Assembly (NCBI RefSeq): GCF_024721585.1
Contig: NZ_CP102629.1
Coordinates: 2,180,501 to 2,244,500 of the forward strand
DNA length: 64,000 bases
Origin: Sphingomicrobium aestuariivivum
GTDB lineage: Bacteria; Pseudomonadota; Alphaproteobacteria; Sphingomonadales; Sphingomonadaceae
Reading direction: 5' to 3'
Shown: positions 1-10,914 of the stretch, one piece after another
Position numbering within the stretch: position 1 is the stretch's first letter
Layout of the letters: each line of letters starts with the position of its first letter
Translations under genes and position numbers: made by a program
Notes under the pieces: generated by a model
What the model saw: the letters and a program-made list of their open reading frames with translations, nothing else
What the model was told of the DNA's origin: nothing
Database searches by the model: none

Positions 1-496
1 CATAAGGCTCGTCGCCCATCTCCCAATTGTGCACGTTGCGGAAGGTCAGCACCTTGTCGGCCGAGCCCGACGGCACCATCACTTCGCCCGCTTCCCACGG
101 GAAGTCGGCATAGCGGACTGTGCTGCCATAGGCAGGATTGGCCGCGACGAACTCGCGCACGCGGCTCAGGCCCCGCTCGCTCGCCACCGAGTAAAGCGTG
201 CCGCCATCGCCCAGATAGGGCGCGAGGATCTGCGTGTAATAGCCGCCGCCCGGCCAGATCTCGACCACGGTGTCGCTCGGCTGCACTTCGAAGAAGGCCA
301 GCGTCTCTACCGGATGGCGATAGGGATCGCGCGCCACGAAGGCCTCGTCGCGAAAGCCCATGCCGACCGCATCGCGGATGAGGTCCTCGAGCACCGCGGT
401 GCCGATCGCCTGGCCGATATCTTCCGCGCCGTAGTTGGCACAGGCCCCGAGTCCCATGGCGGCAAGCCCCGCCGCACCGGCCATCAAAATCCGCAT
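1..496 (-). CDS. Methyltransferase-like lipoprotein (3' part beyond window)
   Basis: The gene reads leftwards off the window edge, so only the first ~165 residues are visible. The N-terminus is a short hydrophobic signal ending in a lipobox (LGAC, Cys at about residue 20), which suggests an outer- or inner-membrane lipoprotein facing the periplasm. Residues ~70-95 contain VEIWPGGGYYTQIL, which resembles motif I of class I SAM-dependent methyltransferases (normally E/DxGxGxG) with Trp-Pro in place of the usual residues. Such exported methyltransferase-like proteins are common in Sphingomonadales and may not methylate anything. The start at 496 is chosen for the signal peptide; an in-frame ATG at 484 is the alternative. 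Confidence 0.7.
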   Translation of the reverse strand, partial: MRILMAGAAGLAAMGLGACANYGAEDIGQAIGTAVLEDLIRDAVGMGFRDEAFVARDPYRHPVETLAFFEVQPSDTVVEIWPGGGYYTQILAPYLGDGGTLYSVASERGLSRVREFVAANPAYGSTVRYADFPWEAGEVMVPSGSADKVLTFRNVHNWEMGDEPY

Positions 497-567
497 GATC
501 CGTCTCCCTGTTCTAATCGATACGCATGCCTAACGATTACGCGACGCGCTTCGTTGCGCAACAGTAA

Positions 568-599
568 AGGCCGCACCTGTCGGGGGACAAGCGCGGCCT
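568..599 (-). terminator. Intrinsic terminator after cpaF
   Basis: A 14-bp stem (AGGCCGC outer arm, TGTC/GACA inner arm, two wobble pairs between them) closes a CCCC loop. Read on the minus strand it is followed by TTTACTGTT. It lies about 30 bases past the cpaF stop and before the lipoprotein gene. Confidence 0.7.
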
Positions 600-629
600 G
601 CTGGTCGTCTGTAGGAGCGGAAAAGGTGT

Positions 630-2126
630 CTAGAGGCAGGCCTCGAGATAGGGCTGGTCGAAGCCGAACTGCTTGGCCTTTTCCATCGTATAGGGACGCA
701 GGCCCATCGAGCGATATTCGCCGATGATTTTCCCGTCGGGCGTCTCGTCGTGATATTCGAACTTGAACAGTTCCTGCGTCACGATGACATCGCCTTCCAT
801 CCCGATCACCTCGGTGATGTTGGTGGTGCGGCGCGAACCGTCGCGAAGGCGCTTCACCTGCACGATGAGGTCGACCGAATCCGCGATCTGGCGCGAAATC
901 GCGTCCTTCGGGATCTTGATGTCGCCCATCATGACCATGTTCTCCATACGCGCGAGACATTCGCGCGGGCTGTTGGAGTGGAGCGTCGCCATCGAGCCGT
1001 CGTGGCCCGTGTTCATCGCGGCCAGGAGGTCGAAACATTCCTGGCCACGGATTTCGCCGAGGATGATGCGGTCGGGACGCATACGCAGGGCGTTGATGAC
1101 GAGGTCGCGAATGGAGATCGCGCCCTGGCCTTCGAGGTTGGCGGGACGGGTTTCGAGCGGCAGCCAGTGCGGCTGCTGCAGCCGCAGTTCGGCGGCGTCT
1201 TCGATGGTGATCACGCGTTCGCCCGGGTCGATCATCTTCGACAGGGCGTTGAGCATGGTCGTCTTACCCGAACCCGTACCGCCCGAGATGACGATGTTCA
1301 TGCGGCTCGCGCCAGCGATCTTGAGGCAGGTCGCCATTTTCTCCGACATGGAGCCGAAACCGCGCATCATGTCGATGGTAATCGGCTTGTCGGAGAACTT
1401 ACGAATCGAGATCGCCGTGCCCTTGAGCGACAGCGGCGGGATGATCACGTTCACACGCGAACCATCCTTCAAGCGGGCGTCGGCCAGCGGGGTGGTCTGG
1501 TCGACGCGGCGGCCGACCTGGTTCACGATGCGCTGCGCGATCTGGAACAGATGCTCCTCGTCGCGGAACTGGATCTTGGCGAGCGTGAGTTTGCCCTTGC
1601 GCTCGATGAAGGTCTGGTCGGGACCGTTGACCATGATGTCCGAGACGGCCGGATCGGCGAGAAGCTCTTCAAGCGGGCCGAGGCCGAGCAGTTCGTCGAC
1701 CAGCACCTTTTCCAGCGCGAACTGTTCGCGGCGGTTCAGCGTGATCTTCAGCTCGCCCAGCACTTCGGAAATGATCGGGCGGAATTCCTCGGCCAGCTCG
1801 TCCTTGCCGAGGGTGGCAGCGGCCTCGGGATCGACGCGCTCGAGCAGGCGGGGAAGGACCTGGTCCTTGATCTTGTTGACGCTGGCCTCGAAGCCTTCGC
1901 CGCTATTGTCTTCCTTGTGATCGGAATTCATGCGGTCGTTGAGCTTGTCCATCGCGGACAGGCTCGCGGCACCGCCGCCGGAGGAAGAGGCTTCCTCTAC
2001 GGGCGGAAACTGATCGCTTTCGGTATCCTCGCTGGGGGCCGGCGCAGGCCCGCCCTTCATCGGGCGTGCGACACCGAAGCTGGGCCGAGCGCCACCGACA
2101 TTTCCTCGCTTACCGAACGCATTCAT
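630..2126 (-). CDS. cpaF: CpaF/TadA-type pilus assembly ATPase
   Basis: A 498-residue member of the GspE/VirB11 secretion ATPase superfamily, CpaF branch, which powers Flp/Tad pilus assembly from the cytoplasmic face of the inner membrane. The first ~70 residues are low-complexity and Gly/Pro/Ser-rich. The N-terminal domain (~80-250) is followed by the RecA-like core with Walker A GGTGSGKTT at 282-290, then the Asp box (ITIEDAAEL), Walker B (ILGEIRG) and His box (GHDGSMATLHSNSP). Length and motifs match an intact enzyme. The start at 2126 has GGGGAT just upstream. The rest of the tad/cpa cluster is not next to it in this window. Confidence 0.93.
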   Translation of the reverse strand: MNAFGKRGNVGGARPSFGVARPMKGGPAPAPSEDTESDQFPPVEEASSSGGGAASLSAMDKLNDRMNSDHKEDNSGEGFEASVNKIKDQVLPRLLERVDPEAAATLGKDELAEEFRPIISEVLGELKITLNRREQFALEKVLVDELLGLGPLEELLADPAVSDIMVNGPDQTFIERKGKLTLAKIQFRDEEHLFQIAQRIVNQVGRRVDQTTPLADARLKDGSRVNVIIPPLSLKGTAISIRKFSDKPITIDMMRGFGSMSEKMATCLKIAGASRMNIVISGGTGSGKTTMLNALSKMIDPGERVITIEDAAELRLQQPHWLPLETRPANLEGQGAISIRDLVINALRMRPDRIILGEIRGQECFDLLAAMNTGHDGSMATLHSNSPRECLARMENMVMMGDIKIPKDAISRQIADSVDLIVQVKRLRDGSRRTTNITEVIGMEGDVIVTQELFKFEYHDETPDGKIIGEYRSMGLRPYTMEKAKQFGFDQPYLEACL

Positions 2127-2179
2127 CGCGATATCCCCATGGATTCGTGTCTGGTCGGTAATGGTGAATAGGATGCAAA

Positions 2180-2200
2180 CTTTTAGAAAAGCCTAATGGG
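2180..2200. promoter_or_regulatory. Palindrome plus CTAATGGG motif upstream of cpaF
   Basis: CTTTTAGAAAAG (2180-2191) is followed after one base by CTAATGGG. The same arrangement (CTTTTCTAAAAG, three bases, CTAATGGG) occurs at 22210-22232 upstream of parC. It lies in the 76-base gap between the glycosyltransferase stop and the cpaF start. It may be a shared operator or promoter element; the function is unknown. Confidence 0.3.
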
Positions 2201-2202
2201 GA

Positions 2203-3786
2203 TCAGTCGCCTTGCCGCAGCCGCTTGCGGATCATTCGGAAACCGCGGGAAGGGTCATAGTCGTCGCGCGGCCTGTCCTTGGCGTTGGAGACGGTCAGCT
2301 CGCTCACCGGTTCGCGATAGCGGTAATGGCAGATGTTGGACGCCAGCTCTCCCGGCAGCCGCTTGACGAGACCCATAGGATAGACCCGCACCACTTCCAG
2401 TTTTCCGCCGAGCAGGCGTTCGCTCCACAAGGCGCAGTCGATATCGACTTTCACGATCAGTTCGGGCGCATCGCTCGACAGGGGGAGGAGCCGGTCGGCC
2501 CCTTCGACCAGCGCGAGGTGTCGCCGCGTCTCCGCGTCGGTCTCGATCTTGCCGGGGTGGTCGGCGATCGCCTTTGCAATCGCAGGCTCGATTGAGCGGA
2601 TTTCGCGCTGCACCGCGATCCCGAAGGCGCCTGCAAGGAGCACGGATGCGACCACCGTGGCCGCGGCAAGACGGACACCACCACGCCACAATGCCCGGAC
2701 CTGTATGGCGAAGATGAGGGACGAGCATAGAAGGGGGACCAGCAGCATGCGCGGCTTGGGGTCGATCGCAAGTGCATAGACCAGGCCGAAGAGGAAATAG
2801 AGCCCAACGAGGGTCGTCCACTTGATCACGCTCCGGTCGTGTCCTGTCAGCCGCTTCCAAGCCAATGGAAGGATGAACAGGTTGAGGAGCAGGGTCAGCC
2901 CTCCAGCACCATTGAGGAAGAGGTTCAACGGCCCGTCGACGAGCCAATGCACCCTGAACCCCGGGACATGCCTCCAATTGGCAATGAGCTGGCTGTTGAA
3001 AAGCGGTGGTCCCTCGGCCACTTCGCCGCGCAGTTCGGTCGAGGGCACTGCCGTATGGCCGAGCGACAAGGCGCGCCGATGGAAGGGGTCCCCCGTCTGC
3101 AGTCCGAAAACGAGCATTTCGACGAGCAAGGGCAACAGGAAGGCGGTGACGGCGAGCGCGATGTGGCGCACGGGCGCCTTCAGCGCGAGGGCGCCCAAGG
3201 CTAACGGCAATGCGGCAAGGAGCGCGGTTTCGCGGACTTGGAAAGCCAGTCCGAGCAGGAGCCCCGACAGCAGGATGGGCCGTGCGTCATGTCGGTCGCC
3301 GTAATGGAGCAAGGCCAGCGTCGATCCCGCCAGCAGGGCAAGTTCGATCGGTTCGACGCTCGGCTGGTACATCTTGATCGTCGCTGCGGGGATCGCGAGC
3401 AGCAGCGTGGCGACCATCCATCCTATTGGTGGCCCGGCGAGCCGGTTGCCGATCCGCGTGATCAGGAAACAGAGGGCGAGAAAGGCCAGGAGATAGGGCA
3501 GTCCGACCGCGAACCGGCTTTCTCCGAGGAGGCCGGTGGAAAGGGCGAGGGGGGCGATGACAGGCCAGCGCCCCTGCCAGTGGTCACCCGGCAGGCACGG
3601 GCCGTTCTCGACCCAGCAGCGCGCGGCATTGAGGTACTGCCAGTCGTCCCACGCACCGCCTATGTAACCGACCGGATTGACGATGAGGATGAAGGCGAGC
3701 AGCGCAAAGAAGGCGAGCATCCACGGGCGCTCCTCGCGCGTCACCCATCCCCGGCCAGCTTGGGTCCACGAAAAAGAGCCGTGCAT
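2203..3786 (-). CDS. Polytopic membrane glycosyltransferase-like protein (GT-C/GT39 type)
   Basis: A 527-residue protein with about ten hydrophobic segments and a soluble C-terminal part of roughly 130 residues. An Asp-Asp pair in the first periplasmic loop (WDDWQY, D47-D48) right after the first membrane helix is typical of GT-C enzymes that transfer sugars from lipid-phosphate donors to proteins or lipids. A later VRETALL segment also fits that family. The substrate cannot be told from sequence. The start at 3786 has GGGGGAG 8-9 bases upstream. It lies downstream of the ATP synthase operon on the same strand with a 77-base gap, but functional linkage is not obvious. Confidence 0.65.
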   Translation of the reverse strand: MHGSFSWTQAGRGWVTREERPWMLAFFALLAFILIVNPVGYIGGAWDDWQYLNAARCWVENGPCLPGDHWQGRWPVIAPLALSTGLLGESRFAVGLPYLLAFLALCFLITRIGNRLAGPPIGWMVATLLLAIPAATIKMYQPSVEPIELALLAGSTLALLHYGDRHDARPILLSGLLLGLAFQVRETALLAALPLALGALALKAPVRHIALAVTAFLLPLLVEMLVFGLQTGDPFHRRALSLGHTAVPSTELRGEVAEGPPLFNSQLIANWRHVPGFRVHWLVDGPLNLFLNGAGGLTLLLNLFILPLAWKRLTGHDRSVIKWTTLVGLYFLFGLVYALAIDPKPRMLLVPLLCSSLIFAIQVRALWRGGVRLAAATVVASVLLAGAFGIAVQREIRSIEPAIAKAIADHPGKIETDAETRRHLALVEGADRLLPLSSDAPELIVKVDIDCALWSERLLGGKLEVVRVYPMGLVKRLPGELASNICHYRYREPVSELTVSNAKDRPRDDYDPSRGFRMIRKRLRQGD

Positions 3787-3863
3787 CGCTTGTCTCCCCC
3801 ATCGGGAAGGCTAGCGGCGCACGGCCCTAATTCAAGTGTGGCGTGATCGCGGCGCGGGAGGAG

Positions 3864-4124
3864 CTAGCCCTCGACCTTCTCCGCCAGCACGGTCAGGCCC
3901 TTGGTCCCGACTTCGGCGAAACCGCCCGAGACGGTGACGCGCTTGGGCTCGCCGCCGGCGCTCTCGTGGATCTCGAGCTGGCCGTTCTTCAGCGTGGTCA
4001 TGAAGGGCGCATGGCCCTCCATCACGCCGAAATCGCCCTCGACGCCGGGGACGACGACCATGTGCACCTCGCCCGAGCGGACGAGCTTTTCAGGGGTCAC
4101 CAGTTCGAAGTTCAAGGCCATCAT
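3864..4124 (-). CDS. atpC: ATP synthase F1 subunit epsilon (short form)
   Basis: An 86-residue epsilon subunit, part of the F1 central stalk that couples gamma rotation to the c-ring. Only the N-terminal beta-sandwich is present ([22 protein letters not shown] is the family signature). The C-terminal two-helix domain that can block ATP hydrolysis in E. coli and Bacillus is absent, as usual in sphingomonads, so epsilon inhibition is unlikely here. Its ATG overlaps the stop of the preceding small gene in an ATGA junction, indicating translational coupling. It is the last gene of the atpHAGD-x-C operon. Confidence 0.93.
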   Translation of the reverse strand: MMALNFELVTPEKLVRSGEVHMVVVPGVEGDFGVMEGHAPFMTTLKNGQLEIHESAGGEPKRVTVSGGFAEVGTKGLTVLAEKVEG

Positions 4125-4315
4125 ACGATCCCGTCTATCGCCGTATCGAATTGCGACACGGCCTGTGCAAACTTGTCCCGGCAGCCCGGGTTACAGAAGC
4201 CGACGACATGGCCCCGATAGAGGGTCAGGCTGTCAGCCTGCACCGGGTCGCCCGACCAAGGGCAGACCCGGTTCACGCAGTCCTCGAGGCGAAGTTCCGG
4301 CTGGTCCTTCGCCAT
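4121..4315 (-). CDS. Small YHS/TRASH-like cysteine protein in the ATP synthase operon
   Basis: A 64-residue soluble protein placed between atpD (5-base gap) and atpC (4-base overlap). It has cysteines at [10 protein letters not shown] near the N-terminus and a [15 protein letters not shown] segment near the C-terminus. The latter closely resembles the FCnxxCxxxF core of YHS/TRASH metal-binding domains. The arrangement suggests binding of a soft metal or a heme/copper-related role. Proteins like this are sometimes labelled glutathione S-transferase by automatic transfer, which the sequence does not support. Its role in or near the ATP synthase is unknown. Confidence 0.75.
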   Translation of the reverse strand: MAKDQPELRLEDCVNRVCPWSGDPVQADSLTLYRGHVVGFCNPGCRDKFAQAVSQFDTAIDGIV

Positions 4316-4320
4316 GAGGG

Positions 4321-6682
<2,362 letters not shown>

Positions 6683-6701
6683 TGGTGCTTCTCTCTCTGC
6701 C

Positions 6702-6728
6702 CGTCATCCCCCCGCCGGGAGGATGACG
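6702..6728 (-). other. Hairpin between atpA and atpG
   Basis: CGTCATCC pairs with GGATGACG (8 bp), with a further CCC/GGG inner stem. No T-run follows in either direction, so this looks like an mRNA processing or stability hairpin between two operon genes rather than a terminator. Confidence 0.45.
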
Positions 6729-6741
6729 CTGATTTGATCTC

Positions 6742-8271
6742 TTAGGCGAACTGCTTGGAGAAGTCGGTGAGCGCGCTGCTCAGCTTCTCGGCGGTATCGT
6801 CTTCGAGCTTCTTGGTTTCGCGGATGGTGACGAGGACGTCATTGTGCTCGGCACGCATGTAGCTGAGCATCGCCGCTTCGTAGCGGGTCACGTCTTCGAC
6901 CTTCACGTCATCGATGAAGCCCTTGGTGCCCGCGAAGATCGAGGCGACCTGTTCCTCGACCGGCATCGGCGAGAACTGCGGCTGCTTGAGGAGCTCGGTG
7001 AGACGAGCGCCGCGAGCAAGCAGCTTCTGGGTCGAGGCGTCGAGGTCCGAACCGAACTGCGCGAAGGCAGCCATTTCGCGATACTGCGCGAGCTCGAGCT
7101 TGATCGAGCCGGCGACCTTCTTCATCGCCTTGGTCTGCGCGGCGCCACCGACGCGGCTGACCGAGAGGCCGACGTTAATCGCGGGACGGATGCCCTGGTA
7201 GAAGAGGTCGGTCTCGAGGAAGATCTGGCCGTCGGTGATCGAGATCACGTTGGTCGGGATGTAGGCCGACACGTCGCCCGCCTGCGTTTCGATGATCGGC
7301 AGCGCGGTCAGCGAGCCGGCGCCATTGTCTTCGTTCATCTTCGCCGCGCGCTCGAGGAGGCGCGAGTGGAGATAGAAAACGTCGCCCGGATAGGCTTCGC
7401 GGCCCGGCGGGCGGCGCAGCAGGAGCGACATCTGGCGGTAGGCGACGGCCTGCTTCGAAAGGTCATCGTAGCAGATGACGGCGTGCATGCCGTTGTCGCG
7501 GAAATATTCGCCCATCGCGCAGCCGGTGTAGGGCGCGAGGAACTGCAGCGGGGCCGGCTCCGAGGCGGTCGCGGCGACGACGATCGAATATTCCATCGCG
7601 CCATTTTCCTCGAGCGCGCGGACGATCTGCGCGACGGTCGAGCGCTTCTGGCCGACGGCGACATAGACGCAGTAGAGCTTGGCGCTCTCGTCGTCGCCCG
7701 CATTGGCACCCTTCTGGTTGATGAAGGTGTCGAGCGCGACGGCCGACTTGCCGGTCTGGCGGTCGCCGATGATCAGTTCGCGCTGGCCGCGGCCGACGGG
7801 AACGAGCGCGTCGACGGCCTTGAGACCGGTCTGCACCGGCTCGTGGACCGACTTCCTCGGGATGATGCCCGGAGCCTTGACTTCGACGCGGCTGCGCTCG
7901 TCGGTGACGATCGGGCCCTTGCCGTCGATCGGGTTGCCGAGCGCGTCGACGACGCGGCCGAGCAGGCCCTTGCCGACGGGCACGTCGACGATGGTGCCGG
8001 TGCGCTTGACGGTCGAGCCTTCGCGGACGCCGGCGTCCGAACCGAAGATGACGACGCCGACATTGTCATGTTCGAGGTTGAGGGCCATGCCCTGCACACC
8101 GCCTTCGAACTCGACCATTTCACCGGCCTGGACCTTGTCGAGGCCGTGGACGCGGGCGATGCCGTCGCCGACCGACAGGACGCTGCCGGTTTCGGTGACT
8201 TGCGCTTCGGCGTCGAAATTCTCGATTTCGTCGCGGATCACACGGGAAATTTCAGCGGCACGGATATCCAT
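6742..8271 (-). CDS. atpA: ATP synthase F1 subunit alpha
   Basis: A 509-residue regulatory/non-catalytic nucleotide-binding subunit of F1. It carries the P-loop [13 protein letters not shown], the arginine-finger region ([17 protein letters not shown]) and a full-length C-terminal helical bundle. It is preceded by atpH with a 20-base gap and followed by atpG. Length and motif content are standard. Confidence 0.97.
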   Translation of the reverse strand: MDIRAAEISRVIRDEIENFDAEAQVTETGSVLSVGDGIARVHGLDKVQAGEMVEFEGGVQGMALNLEHDNVGVVIFGSDAGVREGSTVKRTGTIVDVPVGKGLLGRVVDALGNPIDGKGPIVTDERSRVEVKAPGIIPRKSVHEPVQTGLKAVDALVPVGRGQRELIIGDRQTGKSAVALDTFINQKGANAGDDESAKLYCVYVAVGQKRSTVAQIVRALEENGAMEYSIVVAATASEPAPLQFLAPYTGCAMGEYFRDNGMHAVICYDDLSKQAVAYRQMSLLLRRPPGREAYPGDVFYLHSRLLERAAKMNEDNGAGSLTALPIIETQAGDVSAYIPTNVISITDGQIFLETDLFYQGIRPAINVGLSVSRVGGAAQTKAMKKVAGSIKLELAQYREMAAFAQFGSDLDASTQKLLARGARLTELLKQPQFSPMPVEEQVASIFAGTKGFIDDVKVEDVTRYEAAMLSYMRAEHNDVLVTIRETKKLEDDTAEKLSSALTDFSKQFA

Positions 8272-8291
8272 GTTCAGCCTTTCATCGAGCC

Positions 8292-8855
8292 TTATTGGGC
8301 GGTGCCCGCCATCTTGGCGGCGAGCGAATTCAGTTTGGTTTCAACGGAAGCGTCGATCAGCTCGGAGCCGAGCTGGATGCGAACGCCGCCGAGCAGCGAG
8401 GGATCGACCTTGGTATCGAGCGACACGGTGCGACCGGCGCGCTGCGACAGCTTGGTCTCGAGCGTCTTGGCCTGCGCGTCGGTCAGCGCACGGGCGCTGG
8501 TGACGGTGGCGCGGGCCTCGCCCTTGTGCGCGGCGACCAGCGCGTCGAACACGCGGATGGCGGCGCCGAGCTGCGTCAGGCGGCCGGCCTTGGCGAGCAC
8601 CCCGAGGAAGTTCTTCGACAGCGCGTCGAGCTTCAGCTCGTCGGCGATCTTGCCCATCGTGCGGGTCGCGTCCTCACGCGACACGGCGGGCGATTCGATC
8701 ATCGCATTCAGGTCGGGCGCCTGGTCGAGCGCCGCGCGAACACGCGAAAGGCTCGCCTCGACCGTGTCGATTTCCGACCGGTCTCGTGCGAGTTCGAACA
8801 GTGCAGTCGCATAGCGTCCTGCCAAGCTGGCCTTCATGCCGCTGCCAATATCCAC
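8292..8855 (-). CDS. atpH: ATP synthase F1 subunit delta
   Basis: About 187 residues; this subunit (OSCP family) joins F1 to the peripheral stalk. The body [15 protein letters not shown] is the family N-terminal signature and the C-terminal [18 protein letters not shown] segment is intact. I place the start at GTG 8855, which has GGAG ten bases upstream and gives the usual few residues before [10 protein letters not shown] 8837 is the alternative. The open frame continues far upstream but that extension is not protein-like. It is the first gene of the operon; the F0 genes are not in the window, as usual in alphaproteobacteria. Confidence 0.92.
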   Translation of the reverse strand: MDIGSGMKASLAGRYATALFELARDRSEIDTVEASLSRVRAALDQAPDLNAMIESPAVSREDATRTMGKIADELKLDALSKNFLGVLAKAGRLTQLGAAIRVFDALVAAHKGEARATVTSARALTDAQAKTLETKLSQRAGRTVSLDTKVDPSLLGGVRIQLGSELIDASVETKLNSLAAKMAGTAQ

Positions 8856-9066
8856 CTGGGGTAAGCTCCGGGTTAGCGATCCTGATGTCATGCGTAAAAG
8901 GAGGCAGGCGGGCGATTCCCCGAAGAGAAAAATCCGCTGCCCCCGCATGGGTTGGCGCGCCCCTAGCAAGGGGTGGACGATGATGCAAGGCACCGCCCGC
9001 CGCTTTCGCGACGAGGCGCGCAAAAGCGTCTCCCGCCAGCCTGCCGCCGCCGCTATCCTCGGCGTC

Positions 9067-9588
9067 ATGCCCGCGCCCGAATCGATCCGCCTCGTTACCG
9101 GCGCCTGCCGGCTCGGCCGCTTCGTCGCCGGCATGGCGGGCGACCGCCTCGTCGGCCTGTCGCTCGGCGACGGCAAGCACCGCAGCGACCGCTGGCTCGC
9201 GCAGGCCGCCGGTGCCGCGCAAGAGGGGGGAAGCGAGGCCGCCACCATCGCCGCCGCACTCGATCGCCCCGGCAGTACCAGCCCTTTCGAGCTCGCCCCC
9301 GAAGGCTCCCCCTTCCAGCAGGCAGTCTGGGCCGAACTCTGTCGCATCCCGACGGGCGAGACGCGCAGCTATGCCGATATCGCGGCGGCACTGGGCAAGC
9401 CCGGCGCCGAGCGTGCCGTCGGCACCGCTAACGGGGCCAATCCCATCGCCGTCTTCATTCCTTGCCACCGCGTCATCCGCGCCGATGGCGGGCTCGGCGG
9501 CTATGCCTATGGGCTCGCCATCAAGGAGGCGCTGCTTGCCGCCGAAGGGGCGCTCGTCCCGCCCACGCAACAGACCCTCGCCTTTTGA
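9067..9588 (+). CDS. ogt: Methylated-DNA--protein-cysteine methyltransferase
   Basis: A suicide repair protein that transfers alkyl groups from O6-alkylguanine to its own cysteine. The active-site motif is IPCHRVI, preceded by the DNA-binding helix-turn-helix region (GETRSYADIAAALGKPGAERAVGTA) and followed by GGLGGYAYGLAIKEALL. At ~173 residues it is the Ogt-type form without the Ada regulatory domains. The start at 9067 fits the family; upstream in-frame ATGs exist but give unlikely extensions. It is transcribed divergently from the ATP synthase operon. Confidence 0.88.
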   Translation: MPAPESIRLVTGACRLGRFVAGMAGDRLVGLSLGDGKHRSDRWLAQAAGAAQEGGSEAATIAAALDRPGSTSPFELAPEGSPFQQAVWAELCRIPTGETRSYADIAAALGKPGAERAVGTANGANPIAVFIPCHRVIRADGGLGGYAYGLAIKEALLAAEGALVPPTQQTLAF

Positions 9589-9636
9589 CCGTGTTTTTGG
9601 TTCGTTTTTGACGATAAGGCGCGTTACAGCTTGGTC

Positions 9637-10869
9637 ATGGCCACGCTAGCGCCCGATCAAACGCGCCTCGATGCGCCGTCCGCCCGGGACGACAGCCTCG
9701 CCGCCGCGCGCTTCATCGACCGCATGCTGTTGAATGTCTGGCGCAGCGGCATGAGCCCGCGCCCGAGCCTGTCCCCCGGGGCGCTCGTCGATCATGCGGT
9801 GAAGGCAGAGGGCAGGGCACCCGCGCCGGGCGACTGGGAAGAACGGCTCGCCATCCTCACTCGCAGCCTCGCGGAAGAAGCGCAGCTGTCGCCGCTCGGG
9901 CGCGCCATCGCCTTCGGCCAGATCGTCCGCAAGATCCGCTGCCGCATCCGCGCCGAGGAGCAATGGGAGCGCGATCCCTCCATTCTCGACCGGCCGGTCG
10001 AACGCCCGCTCGTCATCGTCGGCCAGATGCGTTCGGGCACGACACGGCTCCATCGCTTGCTCGCGCAGGACCCCGGCTTCATCCACACGCGGGCTTACGA
10101 GACGATGATCCCCGTGCCGACCGGCGGGCGATTGGAAACGCGCCCGCTGACCGTCACCGCCAACCTCCTGTTCCTGCGCGCGCTCAACCCGCTGCTTGCC
10201 GCGGTCCACCCGACCGGCCCCTTCCAGGCCGAAGAGGAATTCGGCTTCCACGCGATGAGCATCTTCGGCGCCCAGTTCGAGGGACAGTGGCAGGTCCCGG
10301 CCTTTGCCCGCCATTGCGAGACCTGCGACCGCGACGCCGTCTACGCCGAATTTCGCAAGACGCTACAGACCATCGCCACCGTGCGCGGCGAACCTGCGGA
10401 CAAGCCGTGGGTGTTGAAAGCGCCGCAATTCACGCAGGACATGGACGCGCTCCACGAGGCTCTTCCCGACGCGCGCTACCTTTTCCTCCGCCGCGACCTC
10501 GCGCAGGTCGTCGGCTCCTCGGCGAGCCTCGCCTTCCAGCAGGCGCGCGTCCAGTCGCGCCATGTCGATCCGCATGCGGTGGGCGCCGAGTGGCTGCGCA
10601 AGACCAGGCTGCGGCACGACCGCGTCGACGACTTCCGCGCGCGCCATCCCGATATCGAGGCGCTCGATGTCTGTTTCGACGAAGTGGGGCGCGACTGGCG
10701 CGGCCAGATGCGGCGCATCTACGCCTTCCTCGGCCGCGATCTCGACACGAGGGTCGTCAATGCGATGGAAAGCTTCCTCGGCAAGAGCAAGGCGCATCAC
10801 AAGCACCGCTACCGGCTCGAGGATTTCGGACTGACCGAAGAGCGCGTCCGCGCCGCTTTCGGGCAATAA
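9637..10869 (+). CDS. Sulfotransferase-family protein
   Basis: A 410-residue protein whose central P-loop-like segment PLVIVGQMRSGTTRLHRLL binds the 5'-phosphosulfate of PAPS in the sulfotransferase family. The 3'-phosphate-binding region is visible as RYLFLRRDLAQVVGSSASL. The N-terminal ~110 residues are helical and variable. The acceptor is unknown; bacterial members modify glycolipids, polysaccharides or small molecules. The ATG at 9637 is preferred over a TTG six bases upstream. It runs convergent with the next gene. Confidence 0.82.
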   Translation: MATLAPDQTRLDAPSARDDSLAAARFIDRMLLNVWRSGMSPRPSLSPGALVDHAVKAEGRAPAPGDWEERLAILTRSLAEEAQLSPLGRAIAFGQIVRKIRCRIRAEEQWERDPSILDRPVERPLVIVGQMRSGTTRLHRLLAQDPGFIHTRAYETMIPVPTGGRLETRPLTVTANLLFLRALNPLLAAVHPTGPFQAEEEFGFHAMSIFGAQFEGQWQVPAFARHCETCDRDAVYAEFRKTLQTIATVRGEPADKPWVLKAPQFTQDMDALHEALPDARYLFLRRDLAQVVGSSASLAFQQARVQSRHVDPHAVGAEWLRKTRLRHDRVDDFRARHPDIEALDVCFDEVGRDWRGQMRRIYAFLGRDLDTRVVNAMESFLGKSKAHHKHRYRLEDFGLTEERVRAAFGQ

Positions 10870-10879
10870 GGGGCAGGGC

Positions 10880-10904
10880 GGGGCGCACCGTCGCGGCGCG
10901 CCCC
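10880..10904. terminator. Hairpin between convergent genes
   Basis: GGGGCGC pairs with GCGCCCC, with a small inner CCG/CGG stem. It lies in the 45-base gap between the convergent sulfotransferase and peptidase genes. T-runs are weak on both sides, so terminator function is plausible for both directions but not certain. Confidence 0.45.
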
Positions 10905-10914
10905 TTGATACGTC

